Below are positions 27,701-34,433 of a stretch of 64,000 nucleotides of DNA, in pieces. The notes below the pieces were generated by a model that was not told the DNA's origin, did not search any database, and was given only the letters and a program-made list of their open reading frames with translations. Numbering within the stretch: the first letter of the stretch is position 1; every line of letters begins with the position of its first letter. Both the position numbers and the translations under genes were made by a program. This DNA comes from Bedellia somnulentella. Its lineage: Eukaryota > Arthropoda > Insecta > Lepidoptera > Bedelliidae. The DNA lies in NCBI GenBank assembly GCA_963576735.1, contig OY755178.1:5208001-5272000 (forward strand), given 5' to 3'.

Positions 27701-30379
27701 GTTATAGCTGTGTAGTGTTATCATAAAATAGCAATACCCCAATTTGTTCCTGTGGGTGGCTTATGAGGTGACTAAGGGTAGGGGGCTTATTTGAGTTGTT
27801 GGTGGGCGATATGGCTGGAGAACTATCACCAACTATGCTTTATTATTACTATATTTTCCCCAAGAAAATTAAAATGTAGTTGAGGAATCCTTAAGGATTA
27901 ATTCCGAGGCTGTAGCTACCCCTTTTAAGTATTCATAGCCGTTAGCACATGTATGTACGTACTATTAAAGATTAAAAATTATTTTAAAAATTTTGATCGG
28001 TTCAACCTTTGGAACAGAAACTTTAAAAGGTCCAATAAAATATTCATTCTAGTTTTTTTCTTGTTTACACCTTTATAATAGTTATTCATTATAAGTGTGT
28101 ATTCTTAAAAAGGCTTGAGCTGCTAAGTGGTTACATATTTAGGCTGCAAAGAGATTTAATGTTGCTAATAACAACTAGCAGATCAATAATAAAGCTCATT
28201 CATTTCGCAAGAATATAAATGATGTGCCAAAGCAGTTGACCAAAAATTTTGCCGTGAATGGACTGACATATCTGAATTTGTCCCTAACCCTCCTTAGTAA
28301 AATAATAATTAAAACTAGAAAAACTCATATTATAACTCACAGTAAACATCAGATACTCCACAGAACAACATGATAGTGAAATTCAACTGTTTAAAAATAG
28401 TTATAAATTATAATAAATAAATCGTTATATATTATAATAGTCATAATTAATATAATAAATCTCATTTTATCAAATATTTCAGGTATCATGTCTAGACAAC
28501 GTTTGCGGTATGCTCCCATTTATGCGTCGAAGAAGACCAGACCAATTGTACAGGGCATGGACATCATTGTTTGTTCACGCTGGATTACTTCATTTAGCAG
28601 CCACCTTAGCACTGCAATGGCTGTTTATGAGGGACCTGGAGAAAATGGCCGGCCCCGTTCGAATAGGAATCATTTATTTGGGGAGCGGCGTTGCCGGGAA
28701 TATGGCGTCTGCGATTTTTGAGCCGTACAGAGCTGAGGTGAGACAGTTTTTTATGTTTTCAATAAATTAAACTATATTTGGGATTTGAAACTATAACGGA
28801 ATATTAGCCGTTTAGACAAAAAATGGCTCTGCATGAACCAGAAAAAATATTACCATTACAAAACGGTCAACATGTCCAAAAGCTAAATTTGAAAATTCAA
28901 AGTGTTGCATGTACTACCATACCTGTACTCACCATTTGTATTAACCATACGTTGTCCCTCAGATCCAAAATGTATTTTCATAAACAACAGTAATAACCTT
29001 CTATATTTACGCTACAATGGAAATCAGTTGTTTATGTAGAAATGTGGCGACCTCTAGACGGCGAACTCACTCGCACACTTGCAGCGTCATAAAAAATCCT
29101 ACATTGCGGTATCGGAATGTTTTTCTACGTATAAATACAAATTGTAAGTCAGAACACAGTATGGTGTACTGGCAAGTATATCTTTGCTGTTCCCACAGTG
29201 GTGACTCCTCGCCAGAACATGACGCATCCTTCTACTACACTTTTTAACCTACCAACATCTTCTACTCCTCGCTTACTTTACCAAACTACTTACTCATCAC
29301 AGCATCTACTGGCACGCTATTCGGCCTCACTGCTCACACTAAACTCTACTACTAGACGGCGAACTCACTCGAACACTAGCAGCGTCATAAAAAATCCTAA
29401 ATTTCAGTATCGGAATGCTATTTATACGAAAATACAAATTACAAGTGAGTACACAGCAGGGTGTACTGGCCAGTATATCTTGGCTGTTCTTACGGAAATG
29501 TGGCAAATGAAACCATCAATGGCCTTTTGTTTAGCCAGTCAATGTCTAAAGAGACTCAACTTACTGTATAATGTAGTATTCAACTATGTGAATGGCTGTA
29601 TATAATGTAGTTTCACACTAATCTGATTAATGGTAGTCAAGGGCAGATATGGCAAATACAACATGAAAATAGAGCCACCGCAGTAGACATAAGATCCTTC
29701 GGAAAGATAAAAATGGAATGTTTATGGGGTTTTGGCACATGAAGTGAAGGGACGATAGTTAAGTGGCGAAAAAAAAATACAGACCTAGTGTGGGCGATTT
29801 TGTTAGGAAAGGATGGCCACAAAAGACGTTTAAAGACCGTAGGCAGGAGTCCGTAGGAATGAGGAAAATTATGAATGCGAGAAAAGCAAGAGAGGTTTGA
29901 CGAATAGTTCCGTTTAAATATAATAAATAATATTTTTATTTTCACAGGTTGGGCCGGCTGGTGCTCACTTTGGTCTGTTGGCATGTTTAATAGTAGAAGT
30001 GATCGGAGCGTGGCCAATATTGAAGCATCCCCGTCGCGCGTTATTCAAGCTATTGGGTCTAGCTGTAGCATTATTTCTTCTGGGTCTTTTACCGTGGATA
30101 GACAATTTTGCACACGTTTTTGGATTTGCGTTTGGTTTCCTTTTATCGTATGCATTATTACCGTTTATAACTTTCGGTCCTTACGAGCGGAGGAGAAAGA
30201 TAGTGTTAGTATGGGTGAGTTTAGTTTCGGCAGCGGGAATGTTGTGTGCGTTGATTGCGCTATTTTACGCAGGTCCAGCGTATGAGTGTACGGCTTGTGC
30301 GTATTTTACATGTTTGCCTTTCGCTCCGGACATGTGTGCGTCGCAGGACGTGCGGGTGCGTACTATGGACGTGGTATGA
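561..30379 (+). CDS. rho-5: iRhom / rhomboid-5 (inactive rhomboid pseudoprotease), 3' part, eight exons
   Basis: Exons are 561-736, 8894-9058, 18946-19159, 21757-21963, 25572-25660, 27378-27633, 28483-28737 and 29948-30379. All introns are GT-AG and the phases agree, giving 597 codons and a stop. iRhoms are multi-pass ER/Golgi membrane proteins that lost rhomboid protease activity; the family controls trafficking or degradation of EGF-family ligands and, in mammals, the ADAM17 sheddase. Seen here: a cytosolic stretch (residues 1-140), a first membrane span (about 141-163), a cysteine-rich luminal iRhom homology domain (about 164-380) and a C-terminal rhomboid-like bundle. The protease GxSG motif reads GPAG (456-459), so the catalytic serine is alanine; the histidine of the other catalytic helix (H510) remains. 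The known families have several hundred further N-terminal residues, which must lie left of the window. Assignment is from remembered family motifs. Confidence 0.93.
1100..1310 (+). mobile_element. S1 copy, diverged
   Basis: It starts GTGTAGTGCCGGGTTAGAATG, lacks much of the GTAAGAGGCGACT block, and ends GCCGTGAGTATACGGGTGC. Confidence 0.75.
1572..1645 (-). mobile_element. S3 fragment
   Basis: It runs from the CATA tail and CTCACACCATTAGCTCCC to the GACTATCGATCGCAACT block. Confidence 0.7.
1937..2115 (+). mobile_element. S3 copy
   Basis: It encodes [15 protein letters not shown] and a stop in one frame and ends GGCGTGAGTATATG(TATG)n. A one-base insertion breaks the upstream frame. Confidence 0.8.
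2116..2250 (+). mobile_element. S3 copy, older, directly after the previous one
   Basis: Same orientation, more substitutions, tail GGCGTACGTATATAATG. Confidence 0.65.
2252..2760 (+). mobile_element. S2 SINE, split by an S1
   Basis: The head with A and B boxes starts near 2254. The body resumes at 2635 with the TACTGTCCATGCAAAA block after the S1 insertion. It is diverged. Confidence 0.85.
2474..2624 (-). mobile_element. S1 copy, 5'-truncated, inserted in an S2 SINE
   Basis: The (CATA)n tail is on the left and the copy stops at GGGTCTCCAA. The duplication TGATAATACT / TGATTATACT (one mismatch) lies at 2464-2473 and 2625-2634. Confidence 0.85.
3023..3268 (+). mobile_element. S1 copy, full length
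   Basis: Both ends are present. An imperfect duplication TTGTGYTAGAAA flanks it. Confidence 0.85.
3707..4345 (-). mobile_element. LINE 3' end (ORF2 C-terminus, 3' UTR, pentamer tail)
   Basis: The last 80 codons on the - strand (4308-4063) read [19 protein letters not shown] and [12 protein letters not shown], a C-terminus common in insect LINE ORF2 proteins. A 3' UTR leads to an ATTCT-repeat tail (- strand) at 3708-3728. A similar tail fragment lies at 7510-7570. Confidence 0.65.
4494..4722 (-). mobile_element. S1 copy, old
   Basis: All blocks are recognisable in antisense, with many substitutions. Confidence 0.75.
4940..5035 (-). repeat. Degenerate tRNA-like SINE head
   Basis: GAGGGATCGAATCCAAGGCC is a B box in antisense, followed by an A-box-like CTAGGCGATGG. 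It does not fold as a tRNA. Confidence 0.5.
5493..5580 (+). repeat. Degenerate tRNA-like SINE head
   Basis: ATATAACGGTTAGAGC (A-box-like) and GGTTCATACCCTGG (B-box-like) are spaced as in a tRNA, but the stems are broken. Confidence 0.5.
5724..5870 (-). mobile_element. S3 fragment
   Basis: CTCATGCCCTTAGTTCCC to CATGGTCTTTTATTC in antisense. Confidence 0.65.
5917..6010 (+). mobile_element. S1 copy, 5'-truncated
   Basis: Only the last 95 bases are present, from CCAAAAGTGGCTGAGG to the TATG tail. An S1-like head (GTCTAGTGTCGGCTCC) follows at 6038 but soon loses similarity. Confidence 0.75.
6802..7175 (+). mobile_element. S2 SINE, tRNA-headed, full length, with 11-base target-site duplication
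   Basis: This is the type copy for family S2. The head carries an A box (TAGCCCAGTGGG, 6813-6824) and a B box (TGTTCAAATCC, 6856-6866) of RNA polymerase III promoters, spaced as in a tRNA. The body includes TTTGTCTTTTCTAAAGAC, ATCGTGAGGAAACCCACATG and CCAACCCCTTCGGGGATATT, and the tail is (TTATG)n. The exact duplication TTACATAATAT lies at 6791-6801 and 7176-7186. It is transcribed, when active, by RNA polymerase III and moved by a partner LINE. Confidence 0.93.
7600..7963 (-). mobile_element. S2 SINE, full length, with 11-base target-site duplication
   Basis: AATTATTATAA repeats exactly at 7589-7599 and 7964-7974. It is in opposite orientation to the copy at 6802, making an inverted pair about 420 bases apart. 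Confidence 0.93.
8030..8078 (+). mobile_element. S2 3' fragment, old
   Basis: Only ATTAGTACCTCTGCCATC to GCGTGAATG is left. Confidence 0.5.
8894..9058 (+). CDS. rho-5: iRhom exon (short, GC-rich; cytosolic region)
   Basis: The exon follows AAATTTTCAG and ends TTTAG|GTATGA. Its length (165) is a multiple of three and its phase fits both neighbours: it takes two bases from the exon at 561-736 and gives two to the exon at 18946. In that phase it reads through without a stop and contains [30 protein letters not shown] and RFF just before the RSLRKSV start of the next exon, as in iRhom proteins. Two longer open stretches in the other + frames are shadows. Without this exon the join 736-18946 is also in frame, so skipping would not break the protein. 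Confidence 0.8.
9105..9350 (+). mobile_element. S1 copy, full length
   Basis: It lies in iRhom intron 2, about 50 bases after the exon at 8894-9058. Confidence 0.8.
9617..9682 (+). repeat. Tandem repeat, 25-base unit, 2.6 copies
   Basis: The unit starts TATTAAGTAATTTATACG and the copies are identical. Confidence 0.9.
9885..10020 (-). mobile_element. S1 fragment, old
   Basis: Weak similarity over the 3' half in antisense. Confidence 0.45.
10038..10125 (+). mobile_element. S2 3' fragment, old, at the 3' edge of the LOA element
   Basis: AACCAGGTGACAATGACAC to ACGAGAGCG matches the S2 3' end with many changes. Confidence 0.55.
10208..13819 (-). CDS. Retrotransposon ORF2: APE endonuclease, reverse transcriptase, RNase H (intact)
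   Basis: The frame is open for 1203 codons from the ATG at 13819; an upstream in-frame ATG exists at 13891 inside ORF1. Endonuclease: IQEPW with metal-binding E40, ATDSN (D141, N143) and SDHR (D216, H217). Reverse transcriptase: [15 protein letters not shown] and YADD at 670-673. RNase H: FTDGSK (D934), AECFA (E969), LSDSKS (D995) and [15 protein letters not shown] (D1044), so all four acidic residues are present. [19 protein letters not shown] finger-like motif ends the protein. All catalytic residues are kept, so this copy is young or only recently silenced. The chosen ATG overlaps the ORF1 stop by 17 bases, which suits translation by re-initiation, as reported for some insect non-LTR elements. 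Confidence 0.93.
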   Translation of the reverse strand: MLPSSNINCLQINTQHSETAMAQVRRWVLSQDTSITLIQEPWISGERIRGLSNLGGKLIHCTMQDKPRTCIYISRNITAHPLVEFCSRDLCTIKLTIPEDPKELVIASVYMPDDEEIPSENLARLIDYCEDENLEIIVATDSNAHHPLWGMKISNNRGKNLVEYLLTTKLNIINIGAEPTFVTRRSRTIIDLTLATARAQAIIDGWHVSGEASCSDHRWLRFNLQATSNTPEPRRNPRKTDRTLFVNSLSNKIKEEGTQGRLEGTSQIEETTEQLTNALISCYEEACHLTTPPANQSTKDQWWGRELEKLRAKVRKCLNRAMNTKAPDDWDRYKTAKSEYKKRIRFRKSTTWRKYSENIESLQQANRVRKILSNQPNNGIGSLKKPDNTYTSSLEESHRILIDTHFPDSAITSRNDWRHLTVNPTESDWKLAKEIVTFDKVKWAITSFQTFKAPGIDKVFPGLLQWGIEAILHLIAEIFRACLAFRYIPSRWREVKVQFIPKYGKTDYTNPKSFRPISLSSFLLKTLERLCDRELRDNALKTIPLHPNQHAYSAGKGTESALHAVTCVAEEAIKDKNICLGSFLDIEGAFDKTNFDSIHEALNRHQVPPMLSTWIGNMLESRVIVSEDQTKVQVVKGCPQGGVLSPLLWNLVANDLISELNSRHFYTIGYADDITILITGKYASIVCDVTQSALRIVERWCIRHGLTVNPDKTELVMFTNKRKIENYNLPKLFNKRLTLSPTVKYLGVILDSKLNWSCHIESKLKKASIAFWQCRSMIGKRWGLNPKIIIWLYTAVIRPILCYGAVAWWQRTELSTVQSKLQSFQRLVCRAATGCMRTAPTAALEIMLNLTPLHLFIKQEATASAVRLNANKLWKSNKVPHAEILTRMVKETPRISAVNDRIPKLYLFDKKYKIQLTENPNEGLNEREVRIFTDGSKTKSGTGAGVFSEDLQIKIARPMGTWNSIFQAECFAIILAAQAVTARKIRELPIRILSDSKSVLQALMSYECKSGLIYECHKALTVIGQTNETTIQWIKGHSGSRGNDAADELARRGSDTPFTGPEPCLPLPNDQLKTIVRKAIRGKWDACWSSESGCSQAKTALPRFNKKLTNKLFKLNKKQISWITATLTGHGPFNKHLFTLGVTDSPLCRACMEKEETAAHVLLECTGVADYRVTHLGDARSLPEVFKDIRGILNFLGELGWLE
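13803..14759 (-). pseudogene. Retrotransposon ORF1, C-terminal part (frameshifted from the N-terminal part)
   Basis: The 318-codon open stretch has [23 protein letters not shown] and a globular region resembling the DUF4780-type gag domain (W/R-rich, [19 protein letters not shown]). It then has an acidic tail and ends TAA at 13805-13803. I see no CCHC zinc knuckle. It lacks a start in good context; the true start is in the -14701-15456 part, in another frame. The open region upstream of the shift points to a lost or gained base near the six-G run at 14781-14786. Confidence 0.75.
14701..15456 (-). pseudogene. Retrotransposon ORF1, N-terminal part
   Basis: It starts [13 protein letters not shown] and is rich in Ser, Thr, Pro, Gly and Lys, with a basic KKQPKKRKR stretch, like the disordered head of gag proteins. 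It runs into a stop at 14701, about 60 bases after its frame overlaps the gag-domain frame. The other frame continues the protein, so this is one ORF1 cut in two by a frameshift. Confidence 0.75.
15926..15985 (-). mobile_element. S5 SINE 3' fragment
   Basis: CATGAAAACCTCATGTGG and the TACTAATAAATAAA stretch match 59248-59285. Confidence 0.6.
16705..16805 (-). mobile_element. S3 fragment, old
   Basis: CTCACGCCATTAGTTATTAT and a weak remainder. Confidence 0.45.
18097..18325 (+). mobile_element. S1 copy, old
   Basis: Recognised by GTCGGCTAAGAATATCAC and the GCCTTGAGTGTATG tail. The 12 bases before it (CTGCCTCCGTGG) look like the start of a family S4 SINE. Confidence 0.65.
18590..18805 (-). mobile_element. 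S1 copy, old, tail lost
   Basis: It ends at CAGCACTACACGGC on the right, the complement of the S1 head. It lies about 140 bases before the iRhom exon at 18946. Confidence 0.7.
18946..19159 (+). CDS. rho-5: iRhom exon (first transmembrane segment)
   Basis: A TATTCCAG acceptor and CAACAG|GTAAGG donor bound the exon, which ends in phase 0. It encodes [13 protein letters not shown], a DYRPYFTWW motif and a hydrophobic span (about residues 141-163), then GPVGFG and SLSLQQ. This is the conserved entry into the iRhom homology domain. The intron before it carries the LOA element. Confidence 0.92.
20077..20437 (-). mobile_element. S2 SINE, full length, with 11-base target-site duplication
   Basis: GTGTTTAAAAC repeats exactly at 20066-20076 and 20438-20448. 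Confidence 0.93.
20583..20714 (+). mobile_element. S3 copy, old
   Basis: AAAAGATTGATGAAGG to GTGAGTAAATG; a 5'-truncated S1 follows at once. Confidence 0.65.
20715..20805 (+). mobile_element. S1 copy, 5'-truncated
   Basis: It runs from CAACTTCCAAATGTGGCTG to GGCCGAGAGTATG, directly after an S3 tail. Confidence 0.75.
20996..21262 (-). mobile_element. S1 copy, young, full length
   Basis: A long (CATA)n tail is followed by nearly consensus sequence up to CCGACACTACACAGC. Confidence 0.9.
21757..21963 (+). CDS. rho-5: iRhom exon (iRhom homology domain, part 1)
   Basis: A TTTTCAG acceptor and TGTTCG|GTGAGA donor bound 69 complete codons. The exon carries the family signature [20 protein letters not shown] and several cysteines expected to pair in the lumen. 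It is clearly richer in GC than its introns. Confidence 0.94.
22023..22425 (+). repeat. Interspersed repeat with CTAGCTGACC start
   Basis: It begins TATACTAGCTGACCCC, with ACTTCGTGCTG following, and closes near TTATAATATTAATAG. This pair of ends is common in insect genomes. It is non-coding. Confidence 0.5.
22800..24225 (+). repeat. Second copy of the CTAGCTGACC-type repeat (3' half), split by a LINE
   Basis: The part at 22860-22965 (CTTTATTCGCTGATAG and TATATAGCC) and the part at 24140-24222 (GTAGTTCCTGAGACCC and TTATAATATTAGTATAG) are the two sides of one element. The truncated LINE at 22978-24138 sits between them. Confidence 0.5.
22978..24138 (+). mobile_element. 5'-truncated Jockey/CR1-like LINE
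   Basis: The frame reads LYADD at 23034-23048, then [32 protein letters not shown] and RLEGIQKKF, the palm and thumb of a LINE reverse transcriptase. The stop is at 23857-23859. A 3' UTR of about 250 bases and a TAAA-repeat tail (24108-24138) follow. The body upstream of YADD is missing beyond about 20 residues. Confidence 0.85.
24950..25185 (+). mobile_element. S1 copy
   Basis: Full length with a small deletion in the head. Confidence 0.8.
25572..25660 (+). CDS. rho-5: iRhom exon (iRhom homology domain, part 2; too short for ORF calling)
   Basis: This 89-base exon lies between TTTTCAG and CCTAA|GTGAGT. In phase 0 it reads NTISTWKKW, then [15 protein letters not shown], the conserved middle of the iRhom homology domain. 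It ends two bases into a lysine codon completed by the exon at 27378. Confidence 0.92.
25915..26300 (+). repeat. Pair of related repeat segments
   Basis: A block with GGATCTGATGATGG-like and AATCGAGGGGAAC words occurs at 25915-25985 and again at 26230-26297. It looks like part of an older interspersed element that hosts the MITE at 26319. Confidence 0.45.
26319..26699. mobile_element. MITE with inverted repeats of about 72 bases and TA duplication
   Basis: The ends CTGTGATTAACWCCTTAG match in inverted orientation over about 72 bases with a handful of mismatches (26319-26390 and 26628-26699). TA flanks both sides, as for Tc1/mariner-type insertion. It is non-coding and lies in an iRhom intron. 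Confidence 0.8.
27378..27633 (+). CDS. rho-5: iRhom exon (iRhom homology domain, part 3, cysteine-rich)
   Basis: The exon lies between AATTTCAG and TCTCAG|GTATGT. It completes the lysine codon and continues with [27 protein letters not shown] and LCSQ. It has many cysteines, as expected for the disulfide-bonded luminal domain just before the rhomboid-like core. It ends in phase 0. Confidence 0.94.
27708..27960 (+). mobile_element. S1 copy, old
   Basis: It follows the iRhom exon at 27378-27633 by about 75 bases. Confidence 0.75.
28483..28737 (+). CDS. rho-5: iRhom exon (rhomboid-like core, transmembrane helices)
   Basis: The exon lies between ATATTTCAG and GCTGAG|GTGAGA and holds 85 codons in phase 0. 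It reads [30 protein letters not shown] and [18 protein letters not shown]. The HAGLLHL region corresponds to the helix with the oxyanion His/Asn in active rhomboids. The usual asparagine is not evident, in line with an inactive enzyme. Confidence 0.94.
29055..29497 (+). repeat. Direct repeat, two units about 298 bases apart
   Basis: 29055-29200 and 29353-29497 align well (TAGACGGCGAACTCACTCG, AGCGTCATAAAAAATCCTA, GTGTACTGGC). No coding frame is shared by both. Confidence 0.75.
29640..29910 (+). mobile_element. LINE ORF2 C-terminal fragment related to family S3
   Basis: One frame reads [16 protein letters not shown] later frame reads [18 protein letters not shown] and [13 protein letters not shown], aligning with the C-terminus of family S3. 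It is frameshifted and ends in the last iRhom intron just before the acceptor. Confidence 0.5.
29948..30379 (+). CDS. rho-5: iRhom last exon (dead active site, C-terminus)
   Basis: The exon starts after TTTTCACAG and ends with TGA at 30377-30379. It encodes VGPAGAHFG, where the serine of the rhomboid GxSG is alanine and a proline precedes it, the iRhom hallmark. [12 protein letters not shown] follows with the retained histidine, then a last membrane span and a cysteine-rich C-terminus ([14 protein letters not shown]). The frame is open throughout. Confidence 0.95.
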   Translation, partial: VGPAGAHFGLLACLIVEVIGAWPILKHPRRALFKLLGLAVALFLLGLLPWIDNFAHVFGFAFGFLLSYALLPFITFGPYERRRKIVLVWVSLVSAAGMLCALIALFYAGPAYECTACAYFTCLPFAPDMCASQDVRVRTMDVV

Positions 30380-30860
30380 CGGCGCGCGGCTCGGGCGCCC
30401 CCGCCGCCGCCGCCGCCGCCGCCCCGCCCCGCGACTCGCCCCCACCACTGCACGCGACTCTTATCCTACTAATTCACTACAAATCGATTGATAGGGCTAA
30501 GAAATAATCCTGTGTAAAAGGAATGAACTGACTGACATATTCTTTTTCTCTGGTATGATGATTTTCTCGTTTTATATCAAAGAACTGTTTTTGAAAATTG
30601 TAATAGTTAAGTTATTTCATTTTGTTAATTAAATTTTAATATAAGTTAAGCTATTATTTGAATTTAATCTCATGGCATAATTAGGACACTTGAATTTTCA
30701 AACAAGGAATCGTTTTTTTTTCATCTAGCCCCACAGTTGTATTTCTGTAAGGATATCATTGATACAGTGTCACTAATATTTTCTTTTAAATTATAACTGG
30801 CTTAACAATTTCATTATCATCTTAATAAAAAATTAAGTTTAATAACCTCATGTAATATAG
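30380..30860 (+). other. Probable iRhom 3' UTR with GC-rich trinucleotide tract
   Basis: A GC-rich block with about seven CCG/GCC units starts about 20 bases after the stop and ends near 30440. The composition then falls back to AT-rich. AATAAA at 30824-30829 is the first good polyadenylation signal; another lies at 32047-32052. Confidence 0.5.
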
Positions 30861-33519
30861 TATTCACCTACAAGTGTTCTTATATACGAGTAATTCAGGC
30901 AATACGTGTCTTGATTTTGTGTCTGAAATTTGTATTAATAATAATTTTAATTCAGCAAACTTGCATACTACATAAATAGATGTTTGAGTGCATATTTTAA
31001 TATTTTTCACCACATTTGTTCAAAGTTAACATACCTGCTTAATCCTGTGAATTGAAAAATAACAATTCAAAACATCTTCAAGTAATTTAATTACTGATCA
31101 TGATCACCTTGTTAAAAAAAACAGACATGAAACAAATAGTTATTTAATTAATAATTTCAGACTGAATCTTATCACAAAGAATATAATTTTACGTCACAAA
31201 ATTAAAGAAAATAGTACCTATATGTAAACTGCAAATAATTTTCCCTTAGCACGGTTACAATAACTTAATATCATGCATTAAAAAGCTAAACCTGTTTTTT
31301 TATTTATTTAGTTACTAGCTATAAATCTTATTCGCATATGTTATATGTCTGTAAAATTTAACTAATATTTGGTTGTTCATTTATCCTAATTAATATTAAA
31401 CACTACACAATGAATTACACAGTTTATTATAATATTTATCGACTTGTTTCAAAGAGAAAAGTGCACAAGATTATTGAATGTAAGTCAAATGTTAATTTAG
31501 CATCATCATAAAAAACTACTGAATACTTTAAGTGTATCTAAAATATTTATTTAGATATAATAACGCAAGACTTAATGTGATAACTATTAAATCCAAGGGT
31601 TCTCAGTGTGTGTATGAATGCATTTAAATGTAAATAATATTGTAAAATATAACATAAGTAAGATAAGTTACTTGTACCTATATAAGATCATGTTCTATAA
31701 ATATTTTACGATGTAAATTACATTTTAACTTTGACAACGGAACAAAGTAGGTTTTTTTAAAAGTTGTTTTGTTATCTTGCAGATATAATTTACATCGCAT
31801 CTTCTACGATTAAACTTACGAATATTTTTTTCTATAAAAAAATATAATATTTAGTTCTATGTTTATGCAATCATAATGAAAAGTAGCATTTTAATATTTT
31901 AAGATTTTGATCGTATTTTTTGTTTTTATGTATTAAGAGCAAAAACTTTAAGAAGAAAACATTGGAATGATGGCATCTTGAATTAATACGTTGTTAAAAT
32001 ATTATTTGTTTAACATGTCTCATCGAAAACCTCTCAGCCGTTGTCAAATAAAATATAGTTTATTCGTAAGTGTGTCAAATTTAATTTAGTATATTACTAA
32101 ATATATGATGTAAATAGAACTTGAAATTGTATAACTGCCCTGTTTTCATCATATTAGCAACTACAGTTCTAAGTATGTATCTATTAAATAATGAATTTAA
32201 AGAATTAGTTTTGTCAATTCATAAATTTTTTAGAAACGGTCTGATATAAAGTTTCTTTTCTGAAAATATGTTTTAGGTTTTTTATTTTTTTTGTAAATTA
32301 ATGTAAATTTTAATGTTTTCAAAAAAAGTTGACTAAAGACTAATAATGTGACAGACTTTTCTGTTTATTTATAATTCGGTTTACAAATATTTATTTCAAA
32401 AAAGACCGTTTAAGTTACATCTATGTAGAGTTAATTACTTTAAATATCAATTACGCTAGGCATGGTTTAAGTCATTACTCACACTAGTCATATTCATTTT
32501 GAATCTGTATAAACTTAAAATAACTGCCGATTAATTTAATCATAACTTATGACACGCTTAGCAGAACTTGCACAAATATTGAATATAGCAGTGAAGCTTC
32601 AGAATGATTATAGACTGTTCGGCACAAAATATTTCCTTTGTATGCGCAATTTCAAAATGCATTAGTTATTTCTTGTCAACATAGTAAGTTTAAGGAAAGT
32701 ATTTTTGTATTACGTATCGAAACCAAATTTATTTATTTTTCAATACCCAACAGTAAACTTGGTAGGTGAGCCGAAAATTTTGGTTTTGTTAGATTCGGTA
32801 CTAGTGGAAATTGTACGATATATAGTGTTTTTTTATAATTTGTTTTATTTAAAATTTATTTAAACAATATATTTTTCCAATGCATTTGTAACAAAATAAT
32901 GGTTCTGGTTTATTTCATATTAGAAGTACTAAACAAATGGCAATCTGAACTTGGTTTTTTGTATCACTTTATATGTTTTTTTAATATTTCATACTGGTAA
33001 GAAAAGTAACAAAAAAAAAACATACAATTTTACAACAAAATTAAAACATGTATTTTATATATTACATACCATAATCAATATTACATTAAATAATCCAGAA
33101 CTATTGTTTTTTTTTTCAATTAAAGGGTCTATGATTATTAATTGGGTAAATAAGTAATGTGTTTGTTTAATTCTATGTACGTGTTTGTAAGACGGGTCAC
33201 TGCCTATTGCATTATTTTTGTCCAGTTTTTACGCTATATATTATTCCAATAAGTAACTATCAACGTATGAAAGTGTGTACAACTGTTATCAAATATATTT
33301 CACTTAAATATTAAAAGATTGTCGTGAAATCATGAAGTGCCCTTGTTGGCCGGCGGCGGCCCATTGAAAGTGTTAAAGATTTTTTAAAGTAAAAAAACAC
33401 ATACCTTATGTACATTGTGAACATACAAGTTTATGTTAATGCTAATAGATGTAAGTTATCTTATTGTAAACTAGTAATTATTGAACAAGAAACCTTATTA
33501 TCATAACTCGCTGTTTCAT
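30861..33519. other. AT-rich gene-free stretch
   Basis: I see no gene or repeat with ends here. The early part may be a longer form of the iRhom 3' UTR (AATAAA at 32047). The short frames inside are AT-biased and match nothing I know. Confidence 0.4.
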
Positions 33520-33530
33520 TAATTTAACAA

Positions 33531-33783
33531 CACATACATACATACATATACTCACGGCTATATTTCCCTAGAAGGGGTAACCAGAGCTAAGGAATTATAA
33601 ATTCCTCAGCCACTTTTGGAAGTTGAGTGGGGAAAAGACGGTAAGAATAAAGGTTTTTGGTGATGGGTCTCCAACCGCATCGCCCAAAAATCCAATAAAA
33701 AGCCCCAATACCCTTAGTCGCCTCTTACGACACCCGTGAGTAGAAAGGGGTAGCGACATTCTAAGCCGGCACTACACGGCACA
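33531..33783 (-). mobile_element. S1 copy with 11-base target-site duplication
   Basis: TAATTTAACAA repeats exactly at 33520-33530 and 33784-33794. Confidence 0.9.
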
Positions 33784-33837
33784 TAATTTAACAAATAACC
33801 TGTTTTAAGACTAGTTCCATCTTTCAGGTTTATGCAC

Positions 33838-34092
33838 AGATGCACATACATAAACTTACGGCTGAAAATCCCTAGAAGGGTTAGCCAGAGCTACGGAATA
33901 AGAAATTACTCGGCCAATTTTGAAAGTTGAGTGGGGAAAAGATTGTAAAGAATATGTTTCTGGGTGATGGGTCTCTAACTGCATCGCCCAAACATCACTT
34001 AAATAGCTCCAAATCCCTTAGCCGTCTCTTAAGAACTCCAACAGGAAGAAATGCGGCAGTGCTATTCTAAACCAATACTACAGAGCATACTA
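33838..34092 (-). mobile_element. S1 copy, older neighbour of the one at 33531
   Basis: Same orientation, about 50 bases away. It is more diverged, so it is a separate insertion and not a recent tandem duplication. Confidence 0.8.
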
Positions 34093-34176
34093 CTAGTAGT
34101 ATATTGTTAAAGTGGCATAAAATTCGAGTTACTTAATAATTTAAAATATTGTCCATTGGAATGTTGAAAGACTCAA

Positions 34177-34433
34177 ACGTTCTCGCCGAATATCTCCAAA
34201 GGGATAGGCAGAGATTCTTATACTTCTGAACATCACGTGACGTCCTTATATGGTGTTCAGAATACTTACCTTTTGCTTGGACAGTGTACTCACGTGGTTG
34301 GGGGAGTCTTATCGCCGTTTTGTACGAATGCACTGTCACATGACTAAGTACAACTCAGCCATGTGGCTTGTTGGAATGTGTTTCCTAACGATAATTTCCT
34401 TCACCGTCAACAACCATAATAAATGTTATGTTT
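34177..34433 (-). mobile_element. S2 SINE, old, head lost
   Basis: The body is recognisable, but the tRNA-like head is missing and the tail is mutated. Confidence 0.75.

Noticed and set aside
30260..30507. Several Arg/Ala/Pro-rich open frames on both strands
   Set aside because: They are shadows of the last iRhom exon and of the CCG tract.
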